A stretch of 64,000 nt of DNA from contig NZ_CP067019.1 in assembly GCF_016599715.1 (NCBI RefSeq), forward strand, positions 3,100,001 to 3,164,000, given 5' to 3'. The notes under the pieces were generated by a model. The model ran no database searches. It was not told the DNA's origin and worked only from the letters and a program-made list of their open reading frames with translations. Shown piece after piece: positions 1 to 9,931 of the stretch. Made by a program: the position numbers and the translations under genes. Numbering within the stretch: position 1 is the first letter of the stretch; every line of letters begins with the position of its first letter. The DNA is from Acinetobacter sp. CS-2. Lineage in GTDB: Bacteria; Pseudomonadota; Gammaproteobacteria; Pseudomonadales; Moraxellaceae.

Positions 1-501
1 TTCTATAATTGCTTTACAACTATCCCATGCCTTAAACATTTGCTGAATCGCCTGATCCAGCTGTCTTGCACTCCGTTCAGATCGCGGCAAGGCACTATAA
101 ACATCGACCGCATGACGACCTTGAGCCAAAGCCCCTTTTACATGAGAAGATAAGGCTTGAGCCTGAACAGAAAAACCTGCCGTAGCTAAAATTACACTTG
201 TCTGCTCAATCTGCAGATCTACTTCTTTCCGGTAAGCTTCTAATTCTTTTATATTTTCTTCGAGTTCATCGGCACTACTCGACATCACCTTATTAGCAGG
301 TGCCCGTTCACGGGAAATTTTATTGGCTAAATCAGCTACAGCACGAAGCGCAGAAATTTCAGTTAAGGCACGATCTGCTTTCTGATAGCTCTGATAACTA
401 CTGACAATTAAGGGAACAGATAAAAACAAAAGAGACAGTGCGATAATGATCATCGACCAAAACAGTCGCCGGCTGATATGTTCCGAGCGTAATTTATACA
501 T
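1..501 (-). CDS. Membrane-anchored sensor protein, N-terminal part only (cut by window edge)
   Basis: The reading frame opens with ATG at 501 and stays open for 167 codons to the window edge, so the C-terminal part is missing. The start MYKLRSEHISRRLFW is followed by a hydrophobic segment at about residues 14-35, which would anchor the protein in the inner membrane. After it comes a long, mostly helical, charged stretch with no catalytic motif. This layout is usual for the N-terminus of a sensor histidine kinase, chemoreceptor or diguanylate cyclase, whose output domain would lie outside the window. I cannot say which. About 1.4 kb of spacer separates it from the next protein gene. Confidence 0.6.
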   Translation of the reverse strand, partial: MYKLRSEHISRRLFWSMIIIALSLLFLSVPLIVSSYQSYQKADRALTEISALRAVADLANKISRERAPANKVMSSSADELEENIKELEAYRKEVDLQIEQTSVILATAGFSVQAQALSSHVKGALAQGRHAVDVYSALPRSERSARQLDQAIQQMFKAWDSCKAIIE

Positions 502-952
502 AAATTAATTACTCACCATACACACCAAATGACCTGTGATCATACTCAAATTATATATAAATATATTACACGATTTTGATCTAAAAAGAGTTAAAAATTA
601 ATCAATATTTTTAAATATCTGCATTCTATCAATCACTTATAATATTTTTTAAAATAAAAGTTAAAAAAAATCTAAATTCTTTAATAAAGCTTTAAGATCC
701 AGTGCATATCTGTAGGGTTTCAACTCAATTTTTATTCTTTCCTTCAGATAGTAGCAACCTGCTTTTCATTGAGTGCAATTAAAAATTTTGCATATCTATA
801 AATTACAGTTAAGCAAGCCGCTTAAATAGAAAATCCTGTTTCCCTTAAAGATCTCGACAAAATAATGCAGGACTATTTCTAGGAAGCCCCCAATTTATAT
901 TGTTTAAATTACCTGCTTATCTAAATATTGCTACTTGCATGATAAGAAAATA
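502..952. other. AT-rich intergenic spacer, nothing recognised
   Basis: This stretch lies upstream of the truncated sensor gene and probably carries its promoter. It is very AT-rich, and I see no coding frame, tRNA-like fold or clear repeat in it. Confidence 0.4.
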
Positions 953-1083
953 TTTACACATGCCACAAATAAGTGCATAATGCACTGCATTAGGGCAAAT
1001 TAAATATATTCTCAGCAGATTTTTTAATTTTTCCGAAGATTTTGGCGAAAAACCCCAGTTTTCTTTGAAAATTGGGGTTTTTT
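953..1083 (+). ncRNA. Candidate small RNA with its own promoter and terminator
   Basis: A sigma-70-like promoter (TTTACA at 953-958, 17-bp spacer, CATAAT at 976-981) would start transcription near 988. A strong intrinsic terminator follows at 1047-1083. The span between them has no useful reading frame and no flanking gene that needs this terminator. The predicted transcript is about 95 nt. Promoter and terminator are read directly from the sequence. That an RNA is made is inference. Confidence 0.4.
1047..1083 (+). terminator. Intrinsic terminator of the candidate sRNA
   Basis: A long stem with a CCCCA/TGGGG core and A/T-rich flanks closes a short loop and is followed by a run of T. The A-run on the left side means it could also work on the minus strand. 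Confidence 0.7.
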
Positions 1084-1281
1084 ATACTTAAATTTCAAGA
1101 AAAATCTAATCCCCTACTACAAATCAAGCACCATATTAGTGCAATAAAAGTTAATTCTAGGGTTTCTACTTAAGGATTCAATCTCTAATGACTAAAAATA
1201 AGTTTTGCTATTAATATGATTATGCTTCCATTTTTATTGCCTGTTCTTACTTCGCAGCCAACTGCAATATTTTTCTGACAT

Positions 1282-1311
1282 AAAAAAAACCCAACCTTGG
1301 GGAAAGTTGGG
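1282..1311 (-). terminator. Intrinsic terminator, minus strand
   Basis: The stem CCCAAC/GTTGGG is followed on the minus strand by eight consecutive T residues. There is no protein gene immediately upstream of it on that strand. Confidence 0.7.
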
Positions 1312-1417
1312 CATATAAAACAAAAACTTGTTTATGGAGAATCAGATCATTATCACATTATTGCAATGTAGTATGAATTGATAGATATATTATCGTAAAA
1401 ACCGTTATAAAAGTAAA
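1282..1417 (-). ncRNA. Candidate small RNA on the minus strand, upstream of the Omp33 gene
   Basis: On the minus strand, TTTACT (1412-1417), a 17-bp spacer and GATAAT (1389-1394) form a plausible promoter with a start near 1382. A hairpin (CCCAAC at 1290-1295 with GTTGGG at 1306-1311) followed by eight T residues on the minus strand would end the RNA near 1282. The transcript would be about 100 nt. No gene on this strand needs the terminator, because the nearest minus-strand gene is the sensor starting at 501. Existence of the RNA is inference from this arrangement. Confidence 0.4.
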
Positions 1418-1812
1418 GCCTATCAAAACAGTAAGATTTAAAATTCATCTTAACAGCACGATATTTGTACTAAATAAATTACAATTTGTGTATTTTTCAA
1501 TCAACACCATCCCGTTTTAGGTGAATTTTATTATTAGAATCAAATGAATAGCCTTAAAATGCTATACAGATCGTGCAATAAAGTATATTTCAATTGAATT
1601 TTACAATTAATTTTTAAATTTAATCCAATTTAACATTATACAAAGCCCCTAGTTTTTGCATATTTCTGAAAAAATAAGTTTTAAAAATGTTCATATTCAT
1701 TTGTTCTAAAAACAAATTTTTCAAGTTGACCTGACACAGTTTAATCGTACTTTTTTTAACCAATAACATTATGTATAACAAAAAAACAACAAAATAATGT
1801 TCTTTTAGTTCA

Positions 1813-1840
1813 TTGACTTAATGTTTTGTTACAATACAAT
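1813..1840 (+). promoter_or_regulatory. Promoter of the Omp33-like porin gene
   Basis: TTGACT (1813-1818) and TACAAT (1835-1840) are separated by 16 bp, close to the sigma-70 consensus. A start near 1847 would leave a leader of about 40 nt before the ATG at 1889. Confidence 0.7.
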
Positions 1841-1888
1841 GAAAGTAGTTTAATTCACCTGCAATAGAAAATAGAATTGGAAATTAAT

Positions 1889-2764
1889 ATGAAAAAACTC
1901 GGTTTAGCCACTGCTTTATTATTAGCCATGACCGGTGCTCAAGCATATCAAGTAGAAGTACAAGGTCAGTCTGAATACATCGACACCACAGCAAATGACA
2001 AAGATTTCACCGGTGGTTTGCAAGGTACTTATTACCTTAAAGATGTTGACTCTTCTAAAGGCCCATTGGCTGAAGCAGCTTTCTTAAACCAAGCATCTAA
2101 CGTATCTGTTGCTTATAATTACGGCGAGTTAGGTTCAGACGATATCGACGTTATCGCTCATAACTATGGCGTTAAAGCTGAAGCTTATGTGCCAACTCAA
2201 GTTGTACCTGTATATGCTAGCGCTTCTTATAGCCACACAATTTTAGACAGCAAAAATAACAACGCCACTGATGATCAAGGCGACCGTTATGCCTTAGAAC
2301 TTGGTGCATTTGCTGCGCCTAATTTCTTGGTTGCAGTAGGTTATACGAGCGTTGCTGATCAAACTGCTCTTGATGCATTCAATGTTATGGCTAATGGCGT
2401 TGTTAAATCAGTTGGTGAAACTGCTACGATCGGTGAAGATCAAGATGCAATTACTGCACGTACCAAATATGTTGGTGCTATTGACGGAACCAACATGGCA
2501 ATCGGTTTTGAATCTGGTTTAGTTTACGGTGACGACACTGCTTATAACCTAGGTACAACTCTTTTCGTTACGCCTAAGTTAAGCGTTGGTGCTTCTTATG
2601 CTGAATCTAGCTTTGCTGGTACACCAGACTCAGCTTGGGGTGCAAACGTAAATTACTTCATCACTCCTGCAGTTGCAGTGGGCGCTTCTTACGTAAATGC
2701 GAATGCTGAACAGCTTGCGCTTGATACGCAAACTGTAGGCGTTAACGCTAAATTCCGTTTCTAA
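1889..2764 (+). CDS. Omp33-36-type outer-membrane porin
   Basis: This 291-residue protein resembles the Omp33-36 (Omp34) porin of Acinetobacter, a beta-barrel channel linked in A. baumannii to solute and carbapenem passage and to virulence. A signal peptide ends at AQA, with the mature protein starting YQVEV. The family block GPLAEAAFL lies near residue 55 of the precursor, and the chain ends in F after alternating beta strands, as expected for assembly by the BAM complex. I chose ATG 1889 rather than the in-frame TTG at 1877 because a GGA lies 7 nt before it and the signal peptide then begins MKKLG. It is monocistronic, with its own promoter and terminator. Two relatives lie at 27.1-28.9 kb. 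Confidence 0.9.
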   Translation: MKKLGLATALLLAMTGAQAYQVEVQGQSEYIDTTANDKDFTGGLQGTYYLKDVDSSKGPLAEAAFLNQASNVSVAYNYGELGSDDIDVIAHNYGVKAEAYVPTQVVPVYASASYSHTILDSKNNNATDDQGDRYALELGAFAAPNFLVAVGYTSVADQTALDAFNVMANGVVKSVGETATIGEDQDAITARTKYVGAIDGTNMAIGFESGLVYGDDTAYNLGTTLFVTPKLSVGASYAESSFAGTPDSAWGANVNYFITPAVAVGASYVNANAEQLALDTQTVGVNAKFRF

Positions 2765-2787
2765 TTTTTAATTAGATAAAGAATTTA

Positions 2788-2814
2788 AAAAGGACGCTTG
2801 ATGCGTCCTTTTTT
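2788..2814 (+). terminator. Intrinsic terminator between porin and ion-channel-like gene
   Basis: AAAGGACGC and GCGTCCTTT pair around a 5-nt loop, followed by T residues. It overlaps the end of the convergent gene and can serve both strands. Confidence 0.85.
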
Positions 2815-3508
2815 ATGGCTCTTTGTCTTTAGAATGCTTGGGTAAATGGGCAATATATTGCAAGGCAATCAAGCGTGAAACAATGAGGGCCAGATACATA
2901 ACCCCGGAAAACATTTGCAGTAGTGCCAGTACCCGTGCAGGGGCACTTAGGGGCATTAAATCCGATAAGCCGGTTGCAGACTGCAAACTAAAACTCAAAA
3001 ACAATAAATCAAGCCAGTTTTGTAAACCTGTAACATTGGGGTTCTGAAAGCTGCCCGGCACCAACAGCTGGCAAACGTTATATAAAAAAGCAAATGCCCA
3101 CGCCAGCAACGTAAATACCGCACCTGCAGCAAACAGTTCATCTCGGGTTAAATAGCGGTCTTCAAACATATAACGCAACAAACCATAGGCCGCGCTAAAG
3201 TAAGCTGCTGCTTCAAAACCATGGGCAATGACTTGCAGCCATGGATTTTTTATACCTAATATAATCAGGGAAGAAAAAATCACGGCGCCACTGACAAAAC
3301 TTAAGCCCAAAATGGTAAACATCGGTGTTTGCCGAATGACTTTGGCAATCACCAGTAAAACCAGCACCCCCAGTAACCAGCTGAGCGTACGGTAAGGCGT
3401 GCTGTAATTGACGGCAACCGACAGAATTAAAATAATAAATTGTAATAAAAGTAGCCAAGCTGAAGGCAATACGCGAAATACCTTCCACACATCCATAATC
3501 GCCTGCAT
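2813..3508 (-). CDS. Ion-channel-family membrane protein
   Basis: A 231-residue integral membrane protein with about six hydrophobic segments. The last two flank a re-entrant pore-like loop near residues 175-195 containing SATGLSDLMPLS. That is the position and style of the Ion_trans_2 pore loop of two-TM potassium channels, but TGLSD replaces the usual TVGYGD filter, so ion selectivity cannot be assumed. The ATG at 3508 has GGAG 6 nt upstream. A second ATG at 3496 is possible. The gene converges on the porin gene and shares its terminator. Confidence 0.7.
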   Translation of the reverse strand: MQAIMDVWKVFRVLPSAWLLLLQFIILILSVAVNYSTPYRTLSWLLGVLVLLVIAKVIRQTPMFTILGLSFVSGAVIFSSLIILGIKNPWLQVIAHGFEAAAYFSAAYGLLRYMFEDRYLTRDELFAAGAVFTLLAWAFAFLYNVCQLLVPGSFQNPNVTGLQNWLDLLFLSFSLQSATGLSDLMPLSAPARVLALLQMFSGVMYLALIVSRLIALQYIAHLPKHSKDKEP

Positions 3509-3740
3509 GTACTGCTCCAGAATATTGCTTTTTTATGCCTGAATTTTTTATGTTTCTTTTAATCAACTTAGCATGAATGATTGAAGCTGCAAGTAAAACA
3601 TTTGTAGAAAAATGATAAAAGTCGCCCTCTTCTTTGCCAGATTTATGTTTGATAAAAGAGAGTCTCATCCATGCTAACAATAGGATTGAGAACCAAAGCC
3701 CAGCCTTGCAATCACGTTGTGTTCCCTTTGCTCAAGTCAT

Positions 3741-3769
3741 AAAAAAAGCCCCTGATGGGGCTTTTTTTA
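3741..3769 (-). terminator. Intrinsic terminator downstream of actP
   Basis: AAAAAAAGCCCC and GGGGCTTTTTTT pair around a 3-nt loop just beyond the actP stop codon. It is symmetrical enough to act on both strands. Confidence 0.85.
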
Positions 3770-3782
3770 AAGTAACTGTATC

Positions 3783-5498
3783 TTAGTGATCTGATGCACC
3801 AGAGATACCAATACCTGTTTGTGAACGTACATACTGTGCATCGAAAGCTTTGCGTTCTGCATGCGCACGTGCCGAACTGTCAGTCACAGAGAATAACCAG
3901 CAGCATAGGAACGATAATGGCATTGCAAAGATTGCTGGGCCATTGAATGGGTTGATTGGTGTCTCAGAAACACCCAAAGTATCTACCCAAACCGCTTTAG
4001 ACAGTACGATTAGAGTTACTGCAGCAACAAGACCTGCAACACCGCCAGCTACTGCACCACGAGTGGTCAAACCTTTCCAGAACATTGACAATACCAGTAC
4101 CGGGAAGTTCGCACATGCAGCAACCGAGAATGCCAGACCCACCATGAACGCCACGTTTTGTTTCTCGAACAGGATACCTAAAATCATCGCAAAGATCGCA
4201 AGACCTAGAGTTGCAATTTTAGACATACGTAGTTCAGATTCAGGTGTAGTTTGGCCTTTCTTGAATACGTTTGCATACAAGTCGTGTGAAATTGCTGAAG
4301 CACCAGACAATGTCAAACCAGCTACCACCGCAAGAATCGTTGCGAATGCTACTGCTGAAATGAAGCCCATGAACAAGTCACCGCCAACAGCATCAGCTAA
4401 GTGAACCGCAGCCATGTTGTTACCGCCAACAAGTTCTAACTTGCCAGTTACAGCCATTTTCGCCACATCAATGAATTGCGGGTTGTTTGATACGTAAAGG
4501 ATCGCACCGAAACCAATGATGAAAGTTAAAAGATAGAAGTAACCGATGAAACCTGTAGCCACAACCACTGATTTACGTGCTTCTTTAGCATCTTTTACGG
4601 TAAAGAAACGCATCAGGATATGTGGAAGACCAGCTGTACCAAACATCAATGCCAGACCCAAAGAAATCGCGTCAATCGGGTTCGCTGCCAGTTTACCTGG
4701 GCCCATGATATTGCCTGCTTCTGCAAGGCTGATTTCATGTACTTTAGAGAATACCTGAATCGATTGTTCAAACATGTTGGTGAAGCTGAAGCCCACGCCT
4801 TTCATTACCATGAAAGCCATGAAAGTTGCACCTGAAAGTAACATCACCGCTTTGATGATCTGTACCCAAGTGGTTGCCAGCATACCGCCGAAGATTACGT
4901 AAGCCATCATCAAAAGACCCACAATCACGACAGCAATGTTGTAGTTCAGACCAAATAGTAATTTGATCAGCTGACCTGCACCTACCATCTGAGCAATCAG
5001 ATAAAAGGCAACAACAACCAAAGAGCTAAGAGCTGCCAAAGTACGTACCGGTTTTTCTTCCAGACGGAATGAAACCACGTCAGACAAGTTGAATTTACCC
5101 AGGTTACGTAAACGCTCTGCGACCAGGAACAATACGATTGGCCAGCCCACCATGAAACCTAGTGAGTAAAGTAAACCGTCAAAGCCTGAACTAAATACCA
5201 TTGCGGAAATACCCAGGAATGATGCTGCTGACATATAGTCACCGGCAATCGCCAGACCATTCTGGAAACCTGAGATACCGCCACCCGCAGTATAGAAATC
5301 TGCAGTACTGGTGGTTTGTCTTGCTGCCCATTTGGTAATCAGCAAGGTGAAGCCCACGAAAATCGCGAACATAATAATTGCATGCCAGTTGGTTGCTTGC
5401 TGTTCAGCAGCACCCAAATCTGGACTAGCCATTGCCATACCTGACATCAGTAGCGTAGAAGCAGCAACTGCTTTCGCTTTCAATGAATTCCATTTCAT
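3783..5498 (-). CDS. actP: Cation/acetate symporter ActP
   Basis: This 571-residue protein is a sodium:solute symporter (SLC5/SSS family) for acetate and related short monocarboxylates. It starts with a cleavable signal-like segment ending AMAS, then about 13 transmembrane helices, including the family block [20 protein letters not shown] near residues 80-100. Length and sequence fit ActP of enteric bacteria. The start lies 4 nt after the DUF485 gene stop, the classic yjcH-actP pair. The sensor kinase CrbS, which controls actP and acs in other genera, is encoded divergently just upstream, and acs lies 12 kb away. Acetate-responsive control is therefore likely, but inferred. Confidence 0.95.
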   Translation of the reverse strand: MKWNSLKAKAVAASTLLMSGMAMASPDLGAAEQQATNWHAIIMFAIFVGFTLLITKWAARQTTSTADFYTAGGGISGFQNGLAIAGDYMSAASFLGISAMVFSSGFDGLLYSLGFMVGWPIVLFLVAERLRNLGKFNLSDVVSFRLEEKPVRTLAALSSLVVVAFYLIAQMVGAGQLIKLLFGLNYNIAVVIVGLLMMAYVIFGGMLATTWVQIIKAVMLLSGATFMAFMVMKGVGFSFTNMFEQSIQVFSKVHEISLAEAGNIMGPGKLAANPIDAISLGLALMFGTAGLPHILMRFFTVKDAKEARKSVVVATGFIGYFYLLTFIIGFGAILYVSNNPQFIDVAKMAVTGKLELVGGNNMAAVHLADAVGGDLFMGFISAVAFATILAVVAGLTLSGASAISHDLYANVFKKGQTTPESELRMSKIATLGLAIFAMILGILFEKQNVAFMVGLAFSVAACANFPVLVLSMFWKGLTTRGAVAGGVAGLVAAVTLIVLSKAVWVDTLGVSETPINPFNGPAIFAMPLSFLCCWLFSVTDSSARAHAERKAFDAQYVRSQTGIGISGASDH

Positions 5499-5502
5499 CT
5501 AA

Positions 5503-5832
5503 TTACTGTCCTTTCTCATTCGCAATTGCTGCAACTTCTCGCATCGCTTCTTCATTTAATGCATCCAGTTTATTGTTTGCAATATACGAATAAACACCAC
5601 ATAAAATGAAAGACAATACAATAATGCTCAAGCCGAGTGGCATACCCAAAGTGGTAACGCCGCCGCCAACCGAACTCATTAAGAATTCTTTGTTATAACC
5701 AACTAAAAGCATAAAGCCGACATACACAATCAACATGATGATTGTTAATGTCCAACTTAATCTGCTTTTTCTGCTGACCATTTCTTTAAATTTGGGATTC
5801 TGTAGAATACGTTCTACATGTGCCTCATCCAT
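5503..5832 (-). CDS. yjcH: DUF485 membrane protein (YjcH), ActP partner
   Basis: A small inner-membrane protein of 109 residues with two hydrophobic helices at about residues 28-48 and 62-85, of the DUF485 family that nearly always precedes actP. Its exact function is not established. Two in-frame ATGs exist, at 5838 and 5832. AGGAG at 5840-5844 is 7 nt from 5832 but only 1 nt from 5838, so 5832 is the better start (protein begins MDEAHVERIL). It forms an operon with actP with a 4-nt gap, and is divergent from the sensor kinase gene across about 180 bp that must hold both promoters. Confidence 0.9.
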   Translation of the reverse strand: MDEAHVERILQNPKFKEMVSRKSRLSWTLTIIMLIVYVGFMLLVGYNKEFLMSSVGGGVTTLGMPLGLSIIVLSFILCGVYSYIANNKLDALNEEAMREVAAIANEKGQ

Positions 5833-6014
5833 AATCATGCTCCTGTGTGCACCCAGCCATAGGTGATTTTTTTAATTCGAATTATTTCGTTATCTAACTT
5901 AACAATCTTATTAGGTTCTTGTAATTACTACTTTGGTGTTAAATTTTGATCAATTAAAGCGGCAAGATTACTAGATAGGTTATTATTACGACATAAATTT
6001 ATGCTGTAGGCAAT

Positions 6015-9000
6015 ATGAATAGTTGGCTCATTATCGGCGTGCTCGCCCTTTATATCGCGTTACTCTTTATCTGTGCATTTTTTGGTGAAAAACACGCCAG
6101 TCGCCTAAGTACCCGCGGTCGCATGTTTCTCTTTAGTCTAACCTTAGGGGTATATTGCTCATCCTGGACATTCTACGGTGCAACCGGGGCTGCGGTGCGT
6201 GAAGGCATTATATTCCTGCCCATTTACCTTGGTCCCCTGATTTTTGTCGGTGTGGGTTATGATATCTGGCGCCGTTTGGGACGTGTGCGCCAGCATCATG
6301 CCATTTCTTCCATTGCAGATTTTGTGGCTGCACGTTATGGCAAAAGCGGCCCTCTGGCATCCTTGGTCACCATTCTGGCAGTCATCGCAATTATTCCCTA
6401 TTTAGCCTTGCAGCTCAGAGCGATTGCCTTGAGTGCTGCTGTAGTGTTGCAACAGAATACCGGCATACAAAGCACCACCAATAGTGTGCTGTTTTTGACT
6501 GGAATTTTAGCCATTCTGGCCATGCTGTTCGGTACCCGACAAATTGCCAATACCGAACAGCATGGCGGTTTAATGCTGGCCGTGGCATTTGAGTCTTTTG
6601 TCAAACTGTTTGCCCTGCTGTGTGTGGCTCTGTTCTTTGTCTTTGATGCCCCCGAAAACCTGGGGCAAATTTCCACGGATGTCGCAGAAACCTTTAAACA
6701 GGTTCAGCTGTTTGGTGTTCCCGAAACGTTCTGGGTGCAAACCTTACTCGCAGCCTTGGCGATTATCTGCTTACCACGACAATTCCATGTCGCGGTGGTT
6801 GAACTGCGGGATGAAAAACATATTCGCGGTGCACGTCGCTGGTTTGCCACTTATCTGATTCTGACCACAGTGGCGATTATTCCAATTGCCAGCTGGGCCT
6901 TGCATGCTGCACCGCATTTTCTTGCGATTCCTGATGTCGCTGTACTGTCCTTGCCGCTCAGTTATGATCAGGAGTGGTTGACACTTTTGGCTTTCCTGGG
7001 GGGGTTTTCTGCTTCTACGGGAATGCTGCTGGTCTCTTCAGTCGCCTTGTCGATTATGCTTAGTAATGACCTGATTATGCCTGCCTTATGGCGTACCGGC
7101 ATACTTTCGCGTCATGACAAACGTCTGCCTCTGGTGCTGAAATTTACCCGCCGGGTGTGTATTTTAGCGGTCATGTTGCTGGGTTTCCTGTTTTTCCATT
7201 TCTTTAATGACATCGACCAGCTTTCAGTATTTGGCTTGCTGGCCTTCAGTGCCGTGGCCCAATTTGCTCCAGCCTTGATTGGTGGTCTGTATTGGCGTGG
7301 TGGCAGTAAACAGGGCGTATATGCAGGTCTAATTGCCGGTTTTGTCATGTGGGCCTATACCTTGCTGTTGCCTACCGTACTGCGCAGCCTGCCTGCTGAA
7401 TACAGCCATTTTAGCCAGCAGTTCTTGCTTGCAGGGCCTTTAGGCATGGACTGGTTACGCCCCGAAGCACTGTTTGGTTTTCAGTCTTTTGCTCCCCTCA
7501 CCCATGGCGTGACCTGGGCATTGGGTCTGAATATCGTGCTGTATGTGTGGGTGTCACGAATTTTCCGTCCCAGTATTGCCGAGCAAATTCAGGCGGAAAG
7601 TTTCTTCTATTATGAAACCAAACCTTTGCCGACCCACAATGCCTCAAGTGAAATCAATTACTCTCACCAGGATGTTGCCCGCCTGAAAGTAGGCGATTTA
7701 ATTACCTTGGCCAAAAGGATTACCGGTGAAGGACCGGCCACTCATGCCTTTCAGCAGTTCTGTGCTCAAAACAACGTAATCCTGAATGAAAACAGCAATG
7801 CCAATGGCATGTGGTGGCGTTTTACCGAACAGTATCTGGCCGGAACCATTGGTGCTGCTTCGGCGCGTACCCTACTCACCACAGCCATGGTGAATAATGG
7901 TCTGGCACTCGGTCAGGTCGCCAATATTCTGGATCAGGCCTCACAATGGCAACGCTTTAACCAGAACCTGATCATGACCATGATTGACCATATGACCCAG
8001 GGGGTCAGCGTGGTCGATGAAAATATGTGTCTGGTGGCCTGGAACAATCAATACCTTAAACTTTTTGATTATCCTAAAGATATTGTCTATGTCGGCTGTC
8101 CGATTGCCGACCTGATCCGTTATAACGCCGAGCGCGGTGAATGCGGGCCGGGTTCGGTCGAAGAACACGTGCGCAAACGGATTCACTGGATGGCCATGGG
8201 CAGCGCGCATGAATTTGAACGGATCCGTAAAGATGGCCGCGTCATCCAGATGCGAGGTAATCCCATTGAAGGCGGCGGCTTCGTCACCACCTTTGCCGAT
8301 ATTACCGCTTTCCGTGAAAATGAGGCCGTACTTGAAGCGCGGGTACAAGACCGCACCCAACAGCTGGCCGATGCACTTTCCGAGCAGCAACTCGCCCGTG
8401 AACAGGCTGACCGTGCCAACATGTCCAAGAGCCGTTTCATTGCAGCAGCCAGTCACGACCTGTTGCAGCCAATGCATGCAGCACGTCTGTTCAGTACCGC
8501 TTTAGAACAAAGCGTACAGTCGGATGAAGACCGTAAAACCCTGCAACAGCTGGACCGTGCCTTGCATGGTGCGGAAAGCATGCTGTCTGCCCTGCTGGAC
8601 ATTGCCCGTCTCGAAGGCGGTACCATCCAGCCGAAACGTCAGCCTTATCCCTTACATGACCTGTTAAGTGATCTGGAACTGCAATTTAAATCTATTGCCG
8701 CACAACGTGGCATTAAATTCAGCGTGCATGATGCACAGTTCTGGATCGACACCGATCCACAGTGGATTCGCCGGATTATTCAAAACTTTGTCAGCAATGC
8801 CCTGCGCTATACCGCTAAAGGCAAGGTTGTAGTTGGTGTACTTCGCTCTAGCGAAAAACCACGCCATATCCGGATTGGGGTTTGGGATACCGGCCCCGGG
8901 ATTGCCGAAGAACAGCGCATTAAACTATTTCAGGAATTTGAACGCTGTGGCCATACTTCGCCTTGGGGCGAGCAAGGTCTTGGACTCGGCCTGGCGATTG

Positions 9001-9506
9001 TGCAGCGTATGACCAGCCTGCTGGACTACCCGGTACATGTCTATTCTGAATATGGCAAGGGCTCGTGTTTTATGATTGAAGTGCCAATCGTGGATGCACC
9101 TAAAGTCGTGGCAGCACCTGTACAGGCCACCCCACTGAAAAGCAAGGCCTACAAGATTCTATGCCTAGATAATGATGAAACCATTCTGGAAGGGATGACG
9201 ACCTTACTGACCAAATGGGGTTATCAGGTCTTTAAAGCCACTGAACCCGAACAGGCCCTAGAGCTGATCCAGCAAGAAAATATTCAGGTCTGGCTGGTCG
9301 ATCAGCACCTGAACAACAATAAAATTGGTCTGGATTTCATTTTGGCCAACCGTCAGGAACAGGTTCCTGTGGCATTGATTACCGCAGATTCCGATCCTGA
9401 ACTGCCACAGCATTTGAAAGATCTCAATATTGTGCTGCTGAAAAAACCGTTAAAACCAGCATCGCTGCGTTCCTGGTTATCGGGCTTAAAAATTTCCGGT
9501 TCTTAA
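6015..9506 (+). CDS. crbS: CrbS-type hybrid sensor histidine kinase with SLC5 transporter domain
   Basis: A 1163-residue sensor kinase. Residues 1 to about 510 form an SLC5/PutP-like membrane domain with about 13 helices. A linker region follows (STAC-like position, about 515-625), then a PAS domain (about 656-770), a coiled segment, HisKA with the phospho-acceptor His814 in SHDLLQP, an ATPase domain with N box SNALRYT and G boxes DTGPGI and GLGLGLAIV, and a C-terminal receiver with Asp1096 and Lys in LLKKPLK. This matches CrbS (MxtR of Pseudomonas), which with CrbR/ErdR activates acs and actP when acetate is used. It is divergent from the actP operon. A LuxR-type regulator lies 1.3 kb downstream. 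Confidence 0.9.
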   Translation: MNSWLIIGVLALYIALLFICAFFGEKHASRLSTRGRMFLFSLTLGVYCSSWTFYGATGAAVREGIIFLPIYLGPLIFVGVGYDIWRRLGRVRQHHAISSIADFVAARYGKSGPLASLVTILAVIAIIPYLALQLRAIALSAAVVLQQNTGIQSTTNSVLFLTGILAILAMLFGTRQIANTEQHGGLMLAVAFESFVKLFALLCVALFFVFDAPENLGQISTDVAETFKQVQLFGVPETFWVQTLLAALAIICLPRQFHVAVVELRDEKHIRGARRWFATYLILTTVAIIPIASWALHAAPHFLAIPDVAVLSLPLSYDQEWLTLLAFLGGFSASTGMLLVSSVALSIMLSNDLIMPALWRTGILSRHDKRLPLVLKFTRRVCILAVMLLGFLFFHFFNDIDQLSVFGLLAFSAVAQFAPALIGGLYWRGGSKQGVYAGLIAGFVMWAYTLLLPTVLRSLPAEYSHFSQQFLLAGPLGMDWLRPEALFGFQSFAPLTHGVTWALGLNIVLYVWVSRIFRPSIAEQIQAESFFYYETKPLPTHNASSEINYSHQDVARLKVGDLITLAKRITGEGPATHAFQQFCAQNNVILNENSNANGMWWRFTEQYLAGTIGAASARTLLTTAMVNNGLALGQVANILDQASQWQRFNQNLIMTMIDHMTQGVSVVDENMCLVAWNNQYLKLFDYPKDIVYVGCPIADLIRYNAERGECGPGSVEEHVRKRIHWMAMGSAHEFERIRKDGRVIQMRGNPIEGGGFVTTFADITAFRENEAVLEARVQDRTQQLADALSEQQLAREQADRANMSKSRFIAAASHDLLQPMHAARLFSTALEQSVQSDEDRKTLQQLDRALHGAESMLSALLDIARLEGGTIQPKRQPYPLHDLLSDLELQFKSIAAQRGIKFSVHDAQFWIDTDPQWIRRIIQNFVSNALRYTAKGKVVVGVLRSSEKPRHIRIGVWDTGPGIAEEQRIKLFQEFERCGHTSPWGEQGLGLGLAIVQRMTSLLDYPVHVYSEYGKGSCFMIEVPIVDAPKVVAAPVQATPLKSKAYKILCLDNDETILEGMTTLLTKWGYQVFKATEPEQALELIQQENIQVWLVDQHLNNNKIGLDFILANRQEQVPVALITADSDPELPQHLKDLNIVLLKKPLKPASLRSWLSGLKISGS

Positions 9507-9535
9507 GCGTTTTATTCAGAAATCACTACAGATCA

Positions 9536-9570
9536 AACACCCATTTCATGTATGTGAAATGGGTGTTTTC
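9536..9570 (+). terminator. Intrinsic terminator of crbS
   Basis: A perfect 13-bp stem (9536-9548 with 9555-9567) with a 6-nt loop, followed by TTTTC, lies 30 nt after the stop codon. Confidence 0.85.
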
Positions 9571-9931
9571 ATTACATAAAAACACCCTCTATTAACCTAA
9601 CTGGCAATTTATTTTTCATTTTAGGCAAAACTGCTCAATTTCTTTATTTTGGCTACCGCTTTATTGACCAGAAAATTCAATGTCATATTTCCTATGGCAA
9701 AGATGATCAAAATTTAAATATACATTTGTATAATTAGTTACAATTTTTCAAGTTATTATTATTAAAAATATTTTTACAGTAAAAATCCATTATATAACTT
9801 TAGTCGTATTTCGTTTGCGGTCAGCCAAGCTCATATATGAGAGTAATCAATGGTCAGTTTAATCTGTCTATCAGACTGCCTCAAAACACGGCCCACGAAA
9901 CTGATCATCATAGAAAATACAGGAGTTTAAG
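9571..9931. other. AT-rich spacer upstream of the 255-aa unknown gene
   Basis: No gene is visible. It contains a 12-bp perfect palindrome, CTCATATATGAG, at 9830-9841, about 90 nt before the next start codon, which could be an operator. The start of the next gene is preceded by a good AGGAG at about 9920. Confidence 0.4.
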
